From Streptomyces sp. NBC_01214 (GTDB lineage Bacteria > Actinomycetota > Actinomycetes > Streptomycetales > Streptomycetaceae), in the NCBI RefSeq assembly GCF_026340975.1, contig NZ_JAPEOS010000003.1, positions 930,001 through 994,000 on the forward strand: a DNA stretch of 64,000 nt, in the 5' to 3' direction. Positions 1 through 8,579 of the stretch are shown here, one piece after another. The notes beneath the pieces are model-generated. The model saw only the letters and a list, made by a program, of their open reading frames with translations, was not told the origin of the DNA and ran no database searches. Within the stretch, counting starts at the first letter, position 1; every line of letters begins with the position of its first letter. The translations under genes and the position numbers were made by a program.

Positions 1-129
1 CGTCACGGCCAGTGCCAGTGCTTCCAGTTGGGGGTTGGTGGCGGGTTCGGTGCGGGTGGCGCCCAGCCGGGCACCCAGGGCATCGGCGGCGGCCAGGGCC
101 CGTGCGGGCTGCGGTTGGGTCGCACTCAC
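1..129 (-). CDS. N-terminus of a gene cut by the window edge
   Basis: Only the first 43 codons are present; the gene continues beyond base 1. It begins with GTG at 129 and overlaps the TGA of the ankyrin gene by four bases (GTGA), so it is the third member of a translationally coupled operon with the LRR and ankyrin genes. The visible residues start MSATQPQPARALAAAD and continue as an alanine/leucine-rich helical stretch ending LEALALAVT. Such a start, in such a neighbourhood, resembles Streptomyces MoxR-like AAA ATPases in which a Walker A motif follows shortly after, but no Walker motif lies inside the window. The assignment is therefore only a guess; the gene itself is well supported by the overlap and frame. 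Confidence 0.55.
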   Translation of the reverse strand, partial: MSATQPQPARALAAADALGARLGATRTEPATNPQLEALALAVT

Positions 130-1805
130 GCGTCGTCGTCCTCGTCGTCCTCGTCCGCGTCGTCCTCGCGGTACGCCAAGTGATCGTCGTACCAGTCGGC
201 GCCGATCCCGGGGAACTCCTCGTCGACGCGGTCCCGCAGGAAGGTGAGGTCGGTGCGCTTGTAGCGGAGAACCTCCTGGGACAGCGACAGTTCCAGCTCG
301 TCGACGACGTCGATCCGGGCGCCCGCCGCCAGCAGGGCCCTGACCAGGTCAGCCGAACCGCCCCAGTGCACGGCTGACAGCAGCGGGGTGCGTTCGTTCT
401 TGTCCCGTGCTTCCAGATCGAGCCCGGCCGCCAGCAGCCGGGGCAGCAGCACCTCGTGGTCGAGCAGGTGGAGCGCGTGCAGCAGGCCGCGGCCGCGGGC
501 GTCGCGGATCCGCGGGTCCATACCCGCGTCCAGCAGCGCCACCACACCCGGGGTGTCACCGTGCTGGGCGTACAGGAAGAGTTCCTGCCGCTGGACCTGG
601 AGGGCGCGCGGCAGCCGCCCCTCGCCCGTGGTCCAGCTCTGCTGCACGGCGAAGCACCCGGAGACCGCGCCGCCGAACGCCCGCATGGCACGCTCGCGTT
701 GTTGCTCTTCGGGGGTGTGCGGAACGTCGAGTACGCCGCCCCGCGAGTGCACCTCGTGCCACCCGCCACGGCAGCGCACCCGGGCCGACCTGCCCGTGCC
801 GGGGCCGGGCGGACCCACGGCGGGTCCGGCGCCGGGGAACAGCGCTGCGGCCACCAGCGGATGCAGTTCGCGCGGGGAGACCAGGCCGGTCCGGACCAGT
901 TCGAGGTCGGGCAGCCGCTGCCAGACGTACCCGGGCAGGGCCGGGACGTCGAGTGCCTCGGCCTGTTCGACGACGCGGGCCCGCAGTCCGTGCGGTCCGG
1001 TGTGTTCGAAGAGGAGGTACGTACGCCAGCCGGCCGCGAGCCGGTACCGGTCTCCCGCTCCCGCCGCCACGAGCCGCGCCACCTCCGGCGCGAGCCGGGT
1101 GAGGTCGAAGGTCATCCCCGCGAGGACCGCCTCCGGGTCGTTCTGTCGCTGGTGCTGCTGCGGAGCGGGGAGGGTCAGGTCACACGCGATGCCTGCCGCC
1201 GCGTAGGCCCCGACCACGTCCTTGCGGGCCCACAGCGCGGCGATCCGCTCGGCGAGGCCGTCCGCATCGGCGAAGCGCGCGCCCAACTCGGACACGTGGC
1301 GGGCGTCCCAGAACGGCCGGACCGCGGTCCAGTCCTGCGAGGTGAAGCCGCTCCCGGTGTACAGGTTCCGCTTCTTCGCAGTGACCGGCGTGCAGTGCAG
1401 GCGCAGCCGCTGCGGGCCTTCGCTCATGTGGGGTGTGGTGACCGACAGGGTCGGACCCCCGGGGCCGCCGTAGGAGGCGAGCAGGATCCGCCGGTCGGTG
1501 GCGATGGTGGTGCGGCCGCCCAAGTACCGCGGCAGGTGCCAGCGCAGCAGGTCCGGGGCGAAGTGCCGCAGGTCCTCCGCCACCGCCTCGGCCACGGCGG
1601 CGCCGTAGCGGGCCTCCACTGCGGGCAGCTCGAACTCGACGTCCACGGCGGCGGCCGCGCAGGCTGCGCGCCAGTCCCCGGCCAGCCGGTGCGCGGTGGC
1701 CTGCTCGATCATCCAGCCGGGCACGGCGTAGCGGCGGATCCGCCGCCAGGCCGGGCGGTCCTCCGGTTGCAGGCCGCCGGGCAGTTCGGCGTTCTCCACG
1801 CTCAC
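126..1805 (-). CDS. Ankyrin-repeat protein
   Basis: 559 residues from GTG 1805, whose first bases overlap the TGA of the upstream LRR gene (GTGA); a second in-frame GTG lies two codons on. The first ~420 residues match no family I recognise and look globular. Residues ~435-540 hold three to four ankyrin repeats (for example GDTPGVVALLDAGMDPRIRD and GGSADLVRALLAAGARIDVV), a protein-binding fold. The C-terminus is strongly acidic (a D/E run in the last 15 residues). There is no signal peptide or membrane segment, so it should be cytosolic. It sits between an LRR protein and a third coupled gene, giving two repeat-scaffold proteins in one operon; the partner or target is unknown. Confidence 0.85.
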   Translation of the reverse strand: MSVENAELPGGLQPEDRPAWRRIRRYAVPGWMIEQATAHRLAGDWRAACAAAAVDVEFELPAVEARYGAAVAEAVAEDLRHFAPDLLRWHLPRYLGGRTTIATDRRILLASYGGPGGPTLSVTTPHMSEGPQRLRLHCTPVTAKKRNLYTGSGFTSQDWTAVRPFWDARHVSELGARFADADGLAERIAALWARKDVVGAYAAAGIACDLTLPAPQQHQRQNDPEAVLAGMTFDLTRLAPEVARLVAAGAGDRYRLAAGWRTYLLFEHTGPHGLRARVVEQAEALDVPALPGYVWQRLPDLELVRTGLVSPRELHPLVAAALFPGAGPAVGPPGPGTGRSARVRCRGGWHEVHSRGGVLDVPHTPEEQQRERAMRAFGGAVSGCFAVQQSWTTGEGRLPRALQVQRQELFLYAQHGDTPGVVALLDAGMDPRIRDARGRGLLHALHLLDHEVLLPRLLAAGLDLEARDKNERTPLLSAVHWGGSADLVRALLAAGARIDVVDELELSLSQEVLRYKRTDLTFLRDRVDEEFPGIGADWYDDHLAYREDDADEDDEDDDA

Positions 1806-2938
1806 CGGTACACGCTGCCGATGGCGCGCAGGTCCGGATGGGCCGCCCGGGCGGGGCGGAGCCGTGCGGTGAAGGAACGCTTCACGCGGCGGGGCAGGCC
1901 CGGGCCGAGGCCCACGTACTCCAGGGGGCCGTCCGCGGGCACCGCCGCGAGCAGGCTCTTCGCACCGCGCCCGGTGAGGCCGGTGTGGCGCAGTTCCAGG
2001 CGGCGCAGCGGGCTGCCGGGAAGTGCCGCGGCCAGGGCGTACGCGCCTTCGTCGCCGGGGTCGTTGCCGGGGCACCCGAGGCTGCGCTCCGACAGGGTCC
2101 GCCCGAGGTCGAGCGCTTCGATGCCACCGAGGGAGGCGGCCAGGCTACGCGCTCCGGCGGCGCCGATGCCGTTGCCGCCGAGCCCGAGACGGACCGGATG
2201 GGCGGAGTCGGCCGCGGCACGGGCGAGGGCCGCGGCGCCCTCGTCGCCGAGGTGGTTGGCGGGGACGTACAGTTCGCGCACCCCGGCCTCGCGTATCAGG
2301 GCGGCCAGTAGTGGGGCGGCGTCGGGGCCGAGGCCGTTGCCGCCGAGGAAGAGCCGTTCCAGGGGCTGCTCGCGCTCCAGCAGGGCGTCGAGCAGGAGAC
2401 GTACGCCGTCGGCGCCGATCCCGGTGTTGACCAGGTCGAGGGTGCGCAGGGTGGTGTTGCGGCGCAGCAGCGCGGCCAGGGTGCGGGCGCCGTCCTCGAA
2501 GAGCGGGTTGCGCTTGAGCCAGAGGGCGCGGACGGTCGTGTCCTCGCTGAGGGCGCCGGCGAGGGAGCCCACCCCGTCGGGGCCGATCCGGTTGCAGCCG
2601 AGGTAGAGGGTGTGCAGCCCGTGGTCGCCCGTGAGGGCCCCGGCCAGGGTGCCCGCGCCCGCGTCGCCGATGGCATTGGTGCCGAGGAGCAGGTGTTTGG
2701 CGTGCGCGGAGGCGGTGGCGGCCGGCAGCAGGCGGGCCGCGCCGGCCGGGCCGAGCCCTTGCTTGCACAGGTCGACGCGGCCGTCTGTGCGCAGGGTGCC
2801 GAGGGGGAAGGTCTCGTCGGTCTCGACGGGCCGGTCCGCGACGAGCCGGGCGAGCAGCGGGTCGAGGCGGGCCGGGTCGGCCGGTGGCAGGTCGGGGTGC
2901 TCGATCGCGGGGCACCGTACGGGTGTCGGCTGTGTCAT
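1802..2938 (-). CDS. Leucine-rich-repeat (RNase-inhibitor type) protein
   Basis: 378 residues from ATG 2938 (MTQPTPVRCPAIEH); the open frame extends further upstream but only through a tRNA-like sequence, so this ATG is preferred. From about residue 60 to the end it is built of ~28-residue repeats with the pattern LxxLxLxxNxIGxxGAxxLA, the ribonuclease-inhibitor class of LRR that forms a horseshoe for protein-protein contacts. No signal peptide or membrane segment is seen. It is the first gene of a coupled operon with the ankyrin gene (GTGA overlap). Function unknown; the repeat class is clear. Confidence 0.85.
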   Translation of the reverse strand: MTQPTPVRCPAIEHPDLPPADPARLDPLLARLVADRPVETDETFPLGTLRTDGRVDLCKQGLGPAGAARLLPAATASAHAKHLLLGTNAIGDAGAGTLAGALTGDHGLHTLYLGCNRIGPDGVGSLAGALSEDTTVRALWLKRNPLFEDGARTLAALLRRNTTLRTLDLVNTGIGADGVRLLLDALLEREQPLERLFLGGNGLGPDAAPLLAALIREAGVRELYVPANHLGDEGAAALARAAADSAHPVRLGLGGNGIGAAGARSLAASLGGIEALDLGRTLSERSLGCPGNDPGDEGAYALAAALPGSPLRRLELRHTGLTGRGAKSLLAAVPADGPLEYVGLGPGLPRRVKRSFTARLRPARAAHPDLRAIGSVYR

Positions 2939-3012
2939 CACCACTCCACCGGTTTCATTCGCCGGTGCCCGGCGTCCATCACGACTTGAAGCGAGAACTG
3001 TAGAAGTAGGCG

Positions 3013-3085
3013 CAAGACCGGTCGGATTCGAACCGACGTCCTCCAGCTCGAAGCGTGGGCGCGACGACCTCTGCGCTACGGCCTT
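3013..3085 (-). tRNA. tRNA-like element with irregular anticodon arm (possible tRNA pseudogene)
   Basis: On the minus strand a 7-bp acceptor stem (AAGGCCG with CGGTCTT, one G-T pair), a 4-bp D stem (GCGC/GCGC) and a perfect T arm (GTCGG TTCGAAT CCGAC) are in the right order, with G as discriminator and no encoded CCA. Between D and T arms there are only 21 bases, one or two too few, and they do not fold into a 5-bp stem with a 7-base loop; the best pairing (CCA/TGG plus GC/GC) leaves a bulge and a 5-base loop. TCG or CGA could be the anticodon. I call it tRNA-like: either a decayed tRNA or one of the unusual tRNAs that automated annotation labels as undetermined. Confidence 0.5.
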
Positions 3086-3484
3086 GCTGCCGGCGATCAT
3101 ACCCGCCCGACGACCGGAAATCGATCACCAGTTTGGCTGATTGGTTCCGCGCGGACCCGCTCTCGCCGGAGTCAGGACCCTGCCCCGCTTACGCCCCGCG
3201 AGGTGGACCGAGTGGTTCCGGACAGGTTTTCGAGGGTGCGGGCGCCGCGGAGGAGAGGCGGAGGCTCGGATCCTGCTCGATGTCGCGGCGGTGGCGAGTG
3301 GCGACGGGTGGCCGATATTCGACCATATGTTCCTGATTTGCGAAGCCCTGACACATCGTCGACATCTCCGTACGCTACGGTAACTTGACTGTCCGTTATT
3401 CCCCGGACGCCCTTTGAATCCCTCTGTCAACCACCGCCCTGGCACTCCCATGCCCCGGGCGGACCGCTACGGAGAGCGACACAC
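3086..3484. other. Non-coding leader region of the lst operon
   Basis: About 400 bases between the tRNA-like element and lstA. No convincing gene. The last ~150 bases are less GC-rich than the surroundings and contain TTGACT (3385-3390), a possible -35, followed at once by the inverted repeat GTCCG-N8-CGGAC (3391-3408); no good -10 is seen at the right distance. A ribosome-binding GGAG precedes the lstA ATG. The operon promoter presumably lies here. Confidence 0.4.
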
Positions 3485-4543
3485 ATGAGCACCACCACGC
3501 ACAGCCGAATAGAAGCCTTAGGCGTCTGCCTTCCGGCAGCAGTCCAGACCACTCCTCAACTCGCCGCCCTGGTCCCGGGGCTGGGGGACGTGGACATCGA
3601 GAAGATCACCGGGATCACCGAGCGGCGCGTGTACGACCCCGAACCGGCGGCCGGCGAGGACTCGTTCGGGATGGCTCTGGCCGCCGCCCGGGACGCGCTG
3701 GAGTCCTCCCGCTACCGGGCCGAGGACCTCGACATCGTCATCTCCGCCTCGATCACCCGCTTCAAGGACGGCAGCCGCTTCGCCTTCGAGCCGTCCTTCG
3801 CCGCGATGCTGGCCCGGGAGCTGGGCGCCCGCTCCGCCATCCACTTCGACGTCTCCAACGCCTGCGCCGGAATGATGACGGGCGTCTGGCTGCTCGACCG
3901 GATGATCCGCTCGGGTGCCGTGCGGCGCGGCCTGGTCGTCAGCGGTGAGCAGGCGACCCGCGTCGCGCAGACCGCCGCGCGCGAGATGACCGACTCCTAC
4001 GACCCGCAGTTCGCCTCGCTCTCCGTCGGGGACTCGGCGGCCGCGGTCGTCCTGGACGTCTCCGCCGACGCCGCCGACCGCATCCACTACATCGAGCTGA
4101 TGACCTGCTCCGAGTACTCCCACCTGTGCATGGGCATGCCCAGCGACCGCACCCCCGGCATCTCCCTCTACACGGACAACAAGAAGATGCACAACCGCGA
4201 CCGGCTCAAACTGTGGCCGCGGTTCCACGGGGACTTCCTGGCCAAGAGGGGGCGGGAGTTCGCCGGTGAGGAGTTCGACTACGTGATCCAGCACCAAGTC
4301 GGCACCCGCTTCATCGACTACGTCAACCAGACGGCCGAGGCCGAGTTCGGAGCCCCCATGCCCACCTCCCTCTCCGTGGTGGAGCGGTACGGGAACACCG
4401 CCACGACCTCGCACTTCCTGACGCTGTGCGAGCACCTCAGGACGGGCGGAGCCCGCCCCGGAGCCAAGTACCTGATGGTGCCGGCCGCCTCCGGCGTGGT
4501 CACCGGTGCCCTGTCCGCGACGCTCACGAACGTGGGGGTGTGA
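3485..4543 (+). CDS. lstA: LstA-like ketosynthase III (OleA-type Claisen condensation subunit)
   Basis: 352 residues, normal length for the KAS III / OleA thiolase fold. The catalytic triad is complete: C127 in SNACAGMM, H270 in VIQHQVG and N304 in RYGNTATTS. In lipstatin biosynthesis LstA, paired with LstB, joins two fatty acyl-CoAs head to head into a beta-keto acid. A GGAG ribosome-binding site precedes ATG 3485, and lstB starts three bases after the stop. Codon 12 (3518-3520) is TTA, the rare leucine codon read by the bldA tRNA in Streptomyces, so translation of the operon may depend on developmental stage. It is the first gene of a six-gene operon whose order equals lstA-F, which supports the name more strongly than the sequence alone. 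Confidence 0.88.
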   Translation: MSTTTHSRIEALGVCLPAAVQTTPQLAALVPGLGDVDIEKITGITERRVYDPEPAAGEDSFGMALAAARDALESSRYRAEDLDIVISASITRFKDGSRFAFEPSFAAMLARELGARSAIHFDVSNACAGMMTGVWLLDRMIRSGAVRRGLVVSGEQATRVAQTAAREMTDSYDPQFASLSVGDSAAAVVLDVSADAADRIHYIELMTCSEYSHLCMGMPSDRTPGISLYTDNKKMHNRDRLKLWPRFHGDFLAKRGREFAGEEFDYVIQHQVGTRFIDYVNQTAEAEFGAPMPTSLSVVERYGNTATTSHFLTLCEHLRTGGARPGAKYLMVPAASGVVTGALSATLTNVGV

Positions 4544-4546
4544 GCC

Positions 4547-5401
4547 ATGGGCATGGTCATCACCGCAGCCGCAACCGCCCTGCCCGACGCGTCCGCCCCG
4601 GCTTCCGTCGTGGACCTGGCGGGCCGCGCCGCCCGAGACGCCCTGGCCCGGGCCGCAGTGCCGGCCTCCTCGATCGGCACCCTCATCAACGTCGGCGTCT
4701 ACCGGGAGCACAACACCTTCGAACCGGCCATGGCGGCCCTGGTCCAGAAGGAGGTCGGCATCAACCTCGACTACATCGCCGACCCCGAACCGGCCGCGGG
4801 CTTCTCCTTCGACCTGATGAACGGAGCCTGCGGCGTGCTGAACGCCGTCCAGGTGGGCCTGTCGCTGCTGGAGACGGGAACCACCGAACGGCTGCTGATC
4901 ACCGCTGCCGACGTCCACCCCGGCGGCGACGCGGACCGCGACGCCGACTACCCGTACGCGGACCTGGCCGGCGCCCTCCTGCTGGAGCGCAGCGCCGACC
5001 CCGGCGCCGGGTTCGGGCCGGTGCGCCACTACACCGCCGACCGGCCCACCGACGTCGAGGGCTACCTCGACACCGGCACCATGGGCCGGCACGGGCGGAC
5101 CACGATCACCGTCCGGCGCGAGCCGGGCCACGCGGAGCGGCTGAGCGCGTTCGCGGAGCGTGCCGCCGCCGACTACGCGCAGGAGATCGGCATCGACCTC
5201 GACAGGACCCTGGTGATCGGTCCGTCCACGGCCGCCGACGACGCAGGGGGCCGGGGAGAGCCGCACACCGCGGCGCCGGTCCTCGGCTACCTCCGGGCGA
5301 TGGACGGCGCACGCCGCGACGACCACGACCAGTTCCTGTTCGTGTCGGTCGGCGCGGGCCCCAGCGCGGCGTGCGCCCTCTACCGGCCCGAGGGGTGGTG
5401 A
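4547..5401 (+). CDS. lstB: LstB-like ketosynthase III homologue, partner of LstA
   Basis: 284 residues, shorter than LstA and other KAS III proteins by about 60. The nucleophile cysteine is kept (C95 in MNGACGVLNA), but the histidine and NTATTS-type asparagine motif near the C-terminus are not visible, so it is unlikely to be a complete ketosynthase by itself. In the lipstatin system LstA and LstB are reported to act as a heterodimer; an acidic residue such as E59 (HNTFEPAM) could serve the partner active site as the equivalent glutamate does in OleA. It begins with ATG three bases after lstA and its TGA overlaps the GTG of lstC, so it is translationally coupled on both sides. Confidence 0.85.
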   Translation: MGMVITAAATALPDASAPASVVDLAGRAARDALARAAVPASSIGTLINVGVYREHNTFEPAMAALVQKEVGINLDYIADPEPAAGFSFDLMNGACGVLNAVQVGLSLLETGTTERLLITAADVHPGGDADRDADYPYADLAGALLLERSADPGAGFGPVRHYTADRPTDVEGYLDTGTMGRHGRTTITVRREPGHAERLSAFAERAAADYAQEIGIDLDRTLVIGPSTAADDAGGRGEPHTAAPVLGYLRAMDGARRDDHDQFLFVSVGAGPSAACALYRPEGW

Positions 5402-7449
5402 GCACCGTGCCGCAGACGGGGTTCACCAGCGACCCGACCGTGGAGCACCCGGCCACCGTCACGGGCGGCGTGGCCGGGTGGCTCGAACGGAACGCCCGCG
5501 CGTTCCCCGGCAAGCCGGCCGTCATCCACCCCGACGGCCGGGGCTCCGGCAACTACGCCACTCTCACCTACGGCGAGTTGCAGGAGAGGGTCGAGGAACT
5601 GGCCCGCGGATTCCGGCGCGCCGGAATCACCCGGGGCACCAGGACGGTGCTGATGGCCCCACCCGGGCCGGAGCTGTTCGCCCTCTGCTTCGCGCTGTTC
5701 CGGGTCGGGGCCGTGCCCGTAGTCGTGGATCCCGGCATGGGCGTACGGCGCATGCTGCACTGCTACCGGGCCGTGGGCGCCGAGGCGTTCATCGGGCCGC
5801 CCCTCGCCCACCTCGTGCGCGTCCTGGGCCGTCGTACCTTCGCCGGGGTACGCGTACCCGTCACCCTGGGGCGGCGCCGGCTCGGCCGCGGCCACACGCT
5901 GGCCGCGCTGCGCGCCACCTCCGCGACCGGGCGGTACGCGGACGAGACCGCGCAGCCCGGCGGGGACGACCTGCTGATGATCGGCTTCACCACCGGAAGC
6001 ACGGGCCCGGCCAAGGGAGTCGAATACACCCACCGCATGGCGCTGTCCATCGCCGGCCAGATAGAAGCCGTCCACGGCCGCACCCGCGACGACGTCTCCC
6101 TGGTGACCCTGCCCTTCTACGGCGTGCTCGACCTGGTCTACGGATCCACCCTGGTCCTCGCGCCGCTGGCCCCCGCCAAGGTCGCCCAGGCGGACCCGGC
6201 GCTGCTCGTGGACGCGCTGGAACGATTCCGCGTCACCACGATGTTCGCCTCGCCCGCCTTGCTGCGGAACCTGGCCGGGCACCTCACCGGCGCCGCCCGC
6301 GGCCGCCACCCGCTGCCCGACCTGCGCTGCGTCGTGTCCGGCGGGGCCCCGGTGCCCGACGCGGTCGTGGCCGCGCTCCGCTCCGTCCTCGACGAGAAGG
6401 CACGGATCCACGTGACCTACGGGGCCACGGAGGTCCTGCCGATCACCTCGATCGAGGCGGCCGAGATCCTCGGCGACGACGAGGCCGACACCGGTCGCGA
6501 AGGCGGCGGCACCGCGGCCCGGGCCGCCGCCGGCGAAGGGACCTGCGTCGGTCGGCCCGTCCCCGGCACCCGGGTGGCCATCGCCCCCGTCACCGACGGC
6601 CCGCTCGCCCGCTTCGACCCCGCGGCCGGCCTGCCGGCCGGGCGCGTCGGCGAGATCCTGGTGCAGGGCGACTCCGTCAGCCTGCGCTACCACCGCGCAC
6701 CCGGGTCCGACGCCGCGCACAAGGCGACCGAGGAACGCCCCGGTGGCGAAGCCCCGCGCATCTGGCACCGGACCGGCGACCTGGGCCACCTCGACGCCGA
6801 AGGCCGGCTCTGGTTCTGCGGGCGCGCCACCCAGCGGGTCCGCACCGGCTACCGGGACCTGCACACCGTGCGCTGCGAGGGCGTCTTCAACGCCCATCCG
6901 CTGGTCCGGCGCACCGCCCTGGTCGGCATCGGGCCGGCCGGCGTACAACGGCCCGTCGTCTGCGTGGAGACCGAGACCGGGGCGGACGGGGCGGCGCTCG
7001 ACGAAGGCGCGTGGACCGAGCTCGTCGGCGAGCTGCGCACGATGGCCGAGGAGCACGCCGCGACCACCGGCCTCCAGGCGTTCCTGCGCCACCCCGGCTT
7101 CCCCGTGGACATCCGGCACAACGCCAAGATCGGCCGCGAGGAGCTGGCCCGCTGGGCCGAGCGGCAACAGGCCCGGCCCGCGTCGTCCGCGGGCCGGCGG
7201 GCGGCCCGGATCGTGCCGCTCGCCGGATGGGCGTACCTCGTCGGCGGGGCGGTGTGGGCCGCGGCCGGAGGAGTTCCCGACGTCCCGGTGCTGCGCTGGC
7301 TGTGGTGGACCGACGCCTTCCTCAGCATCGGCGTGCACGCCGCGCAGATCCCGTTCGCGCTGCCGCGCGGCCGGGCGGCCGGACACGGGACCGCCTCGGT
7401 GGTCGGGCGCACCATGCTCTACGGCGCGACCTGGTGGCGGGCGCTGTGA
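5398..7449 (+). CDS. lstC: LstC-like acyl-adenylating enzyme (beta-lactone synthetase family) with C-terminal membrane-like extension
   Basis: 683 residues from GTG 5398, overlapping the lstB stop by four bases. ANL-superfamily motifs are intact: TTGSTGPAKG around residue 200, YGATEVLP near 341, and HRTGDLG near 457. OleC, the family member in olefin pathways, turns a beta-hydroxy acid into a beta-lactone with ATP; here the same step would close the lipstatin oxetanone. The enzyme is about 100 residues longer than typical OleC: residues ~604-683 form a separate tail with two or three hydrophobic segments (LAGWAYLVGGAVWAA, LRWLWWTDAFL), suggesting membrane attachment. The stop overlaps the lstD start (GTGA). 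Confidence 0.85.
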   Translation: MSTVPQTGFTSDPTVEHPATVTGGVAGWLERNARAFPGKPAVIHPDGRGSGNYATLTYGELQERVEELARGFRRAGITRGTRTVLMAPPGPELFALCFALFRVGAVPVVVDPGMGVRRMLHCYRAVGAEAFIGPPLAHLVRVLGRRTFAGVRVPVTLGRRRLGRGHTLAALRATSATGRYADETAQPGGDDLLMIGFTTGSTGPAKGVEYTHRMALSIAGQIEAVHGRTRDDVSLVTLPFYGVLDLVYGSTLVLAPLAPAKVAQADPALLVDALERFRVTTMFASPALLRNLAGHLTGAARGRHPLPDLRCVVSGGAPVPDAVVAALRSVLDEKARIHVTYGATEVLPITSIEAAEILGDDEADTGREGGGTAARAAAGEGTCVGRPVPGTRVAIAPVTDGPLARFDPAAGLPAGRVGEILVQGDSVSLRYHRAPGSDAAHKATEERPGGEAPRIWHRTGDLGHLDAEGRLWFCGRATQRVRTGYRDLHTVRCEGVFNAHPLVRRTALVGIGPAGVQRPVVCVETETGADGAALDEGAWTELVGELRTMAEEHAATTGLQAFLRHPGFPVDIRHNAKIGREELARWAERQQARPASSAGRRAARIVPLAGWAYLVGGAVWAAAGGVPDVPVLRWLWWTDAFLSIGVHAAQIPFALPRGRAAGHGTASVVGRTMLYGATWWRAL

Positions 7450-8579
7450 AGATCCTGGTCACCGGAGCATCCGGATTCCTGGGCGGGCACCTGGTCGACG
7501 GCGCCCTGCACCAGGGCCATCAGGTCCGCGCCCTGGTCCGCCCCGGCAGCGACGCCGTACGGCTGCGCTCCCTGCCCGGCGTCGAGGTCGTCACCGGCGA
7601 CCTCACCGACGAAGGTTCGCTCGGGCGGGCAGCAGCGGGCTGCCAGGTGGTCCTGCACAGCGCGGCACGGGTCGTCGACCACGGCAGCCGCGCCCAGTTC
7701 GAGGCCGCCAACGTCACCGGCACGCAGCGGCTGCTCGCGGCGGCGCGGTCGGCGGGGGCACGCCGGTTCGTGTTCGTCTCCAGCCCGAGCGCCCTGATGC
7801 GGGTCCGGGAGGGCGACCGGCTCGGCATCGACGAGAGCACTCCGTACCCGCAGCGGTGGTTCAACCTCTACTGCGAGACGAAGGCGATCGCCGAACAGCA
7901 CGTACGAGCGGCCGACGCCCCGGAGTTCACCACCTGCGCCGTACGGCCGCGCGGCATCTGGGGGCCGCGCGACCACGCCGGATTCCTGCCGCGCATGGTC
8001 GACGCCATGCGCGCCGGCCGGCTGCCCGACCTGTCGGGCGGCAAACGGGTCCTGGTCTCGCTCTGCCACGTCGACAACGCGGTGGACGCCTGCCTGCGGG
8101 CCGCGCTCGCCCCCGCCGGGCGGGTCGGCGGCAAGGCCTACTTCGTCGCGGACCGCGAGGAGACGGACCTGTGGCCGTTCCTGGCCCGGGTCGGCGCCCT
8201 GTTCGACTGCCCGCCGCCCGCGCCGCGCATCCCGCTCCTCCTCGGCCGCGGGATGGCCGCGGCGGTCGAGACGGGCTGGCGCCTGCGCCACCGGTCCGCA
8301 GCCGGCGGCGCTACCGACGCGACTCCGCCGCTGAGCCGCTACATGATGGCGCTGCTGACCCGCTCGGCGACGTACGACACCGCTGCCGCCCGGCACGACC
8401 TCGGCTACACGGCTCCGCGCAGCCAGGCCGACGGGCTGCGAGCCCTGCGGGAGTGGGTGACCGGGGTGGGCGGCGTCGCCGCCTGGACCGCGGGCCCGGC
8501 CGCTGCCGCCGCCGGCGGCACCGCCGTACCGGCCCGCCCCACCCCCGACCGCACCGAACAAGGGAACACGAAGTCATGA
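7446..8579 (+). CDS. lstD: LstD-like 3-beta-HSD family reductase (OleD type)
   Basis: 377 residues from GTG 7446, overlapping the lstC stop. An extended short-chain dehydrogenase: NAD(P)-binding TGASGFLGGHLV at residues 6-17 and catalytic YxxxK at Y142-K146 (LYCETK). It belongs with OleD-like 3-beta-hydroxysteroid dehydrogenase homologues that reduce the 2-alkyl-3-keto acid from the Claisen condensation to the 3-hydroxy acid, the substrate of the LstC-type lactone synthetase. The last ~40 residues are Ala/Pro/Thr-rich and probably disordered. The stop TGA overlaps the ATG of lstE (ATGA). Confidence 0.85.
   Translation: MKILVTGASGFLGGHLVDGALHQGHQVRALVRPGSDAVRLRSLPGVEVVTGDLTDEGSLGRAAAGCQVVLHSAARVVDHGSRAQFEAANVTGTQRLLAAARSAGARRFVFVSSPSALMRVREGDRLGIDESTPYPQRWFNLYCETKAIAEQHVRAADAPEFTTCAVRPRGIWGPRDHAGFLPRMVDAMRAGRLPDLSGGKRVLVSLCHVDNAVDACLRAALAPAGRVGGKAYFVADREETDLWPFLARVGALFDCPPPAPRIPLLLGRGMAAAVETGWRLRHRSAAGGATDATPPLSRYMMALLTRSATYDTAAARHDLGYTAPRSQADGLRALREWVTGVGGVAAWTAGPAAAAAGGTAVPARPTPDRTEQGNTKS

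Noticed and set aside
3013..3085. Calling a normal serine or arginine tRNA
   Set aside because: The anticodon arm cannot fold correctly and is too short, so no amino acid is assigned.
3518..5326. Long open frame on the minus strand opposite lstA/lstB
   Set aside because: Composition is that of an antisense shadow in high-GC DNA (Gly/Val/Arg/His-rich, no motifs), while the plus strand encodes recognisable enzymes with coupled starts.
5380..7386. Long minus-strand frame opposite lstC
   Set aside because: Shadow of the adenylating enzyme; no domain, no start signal.
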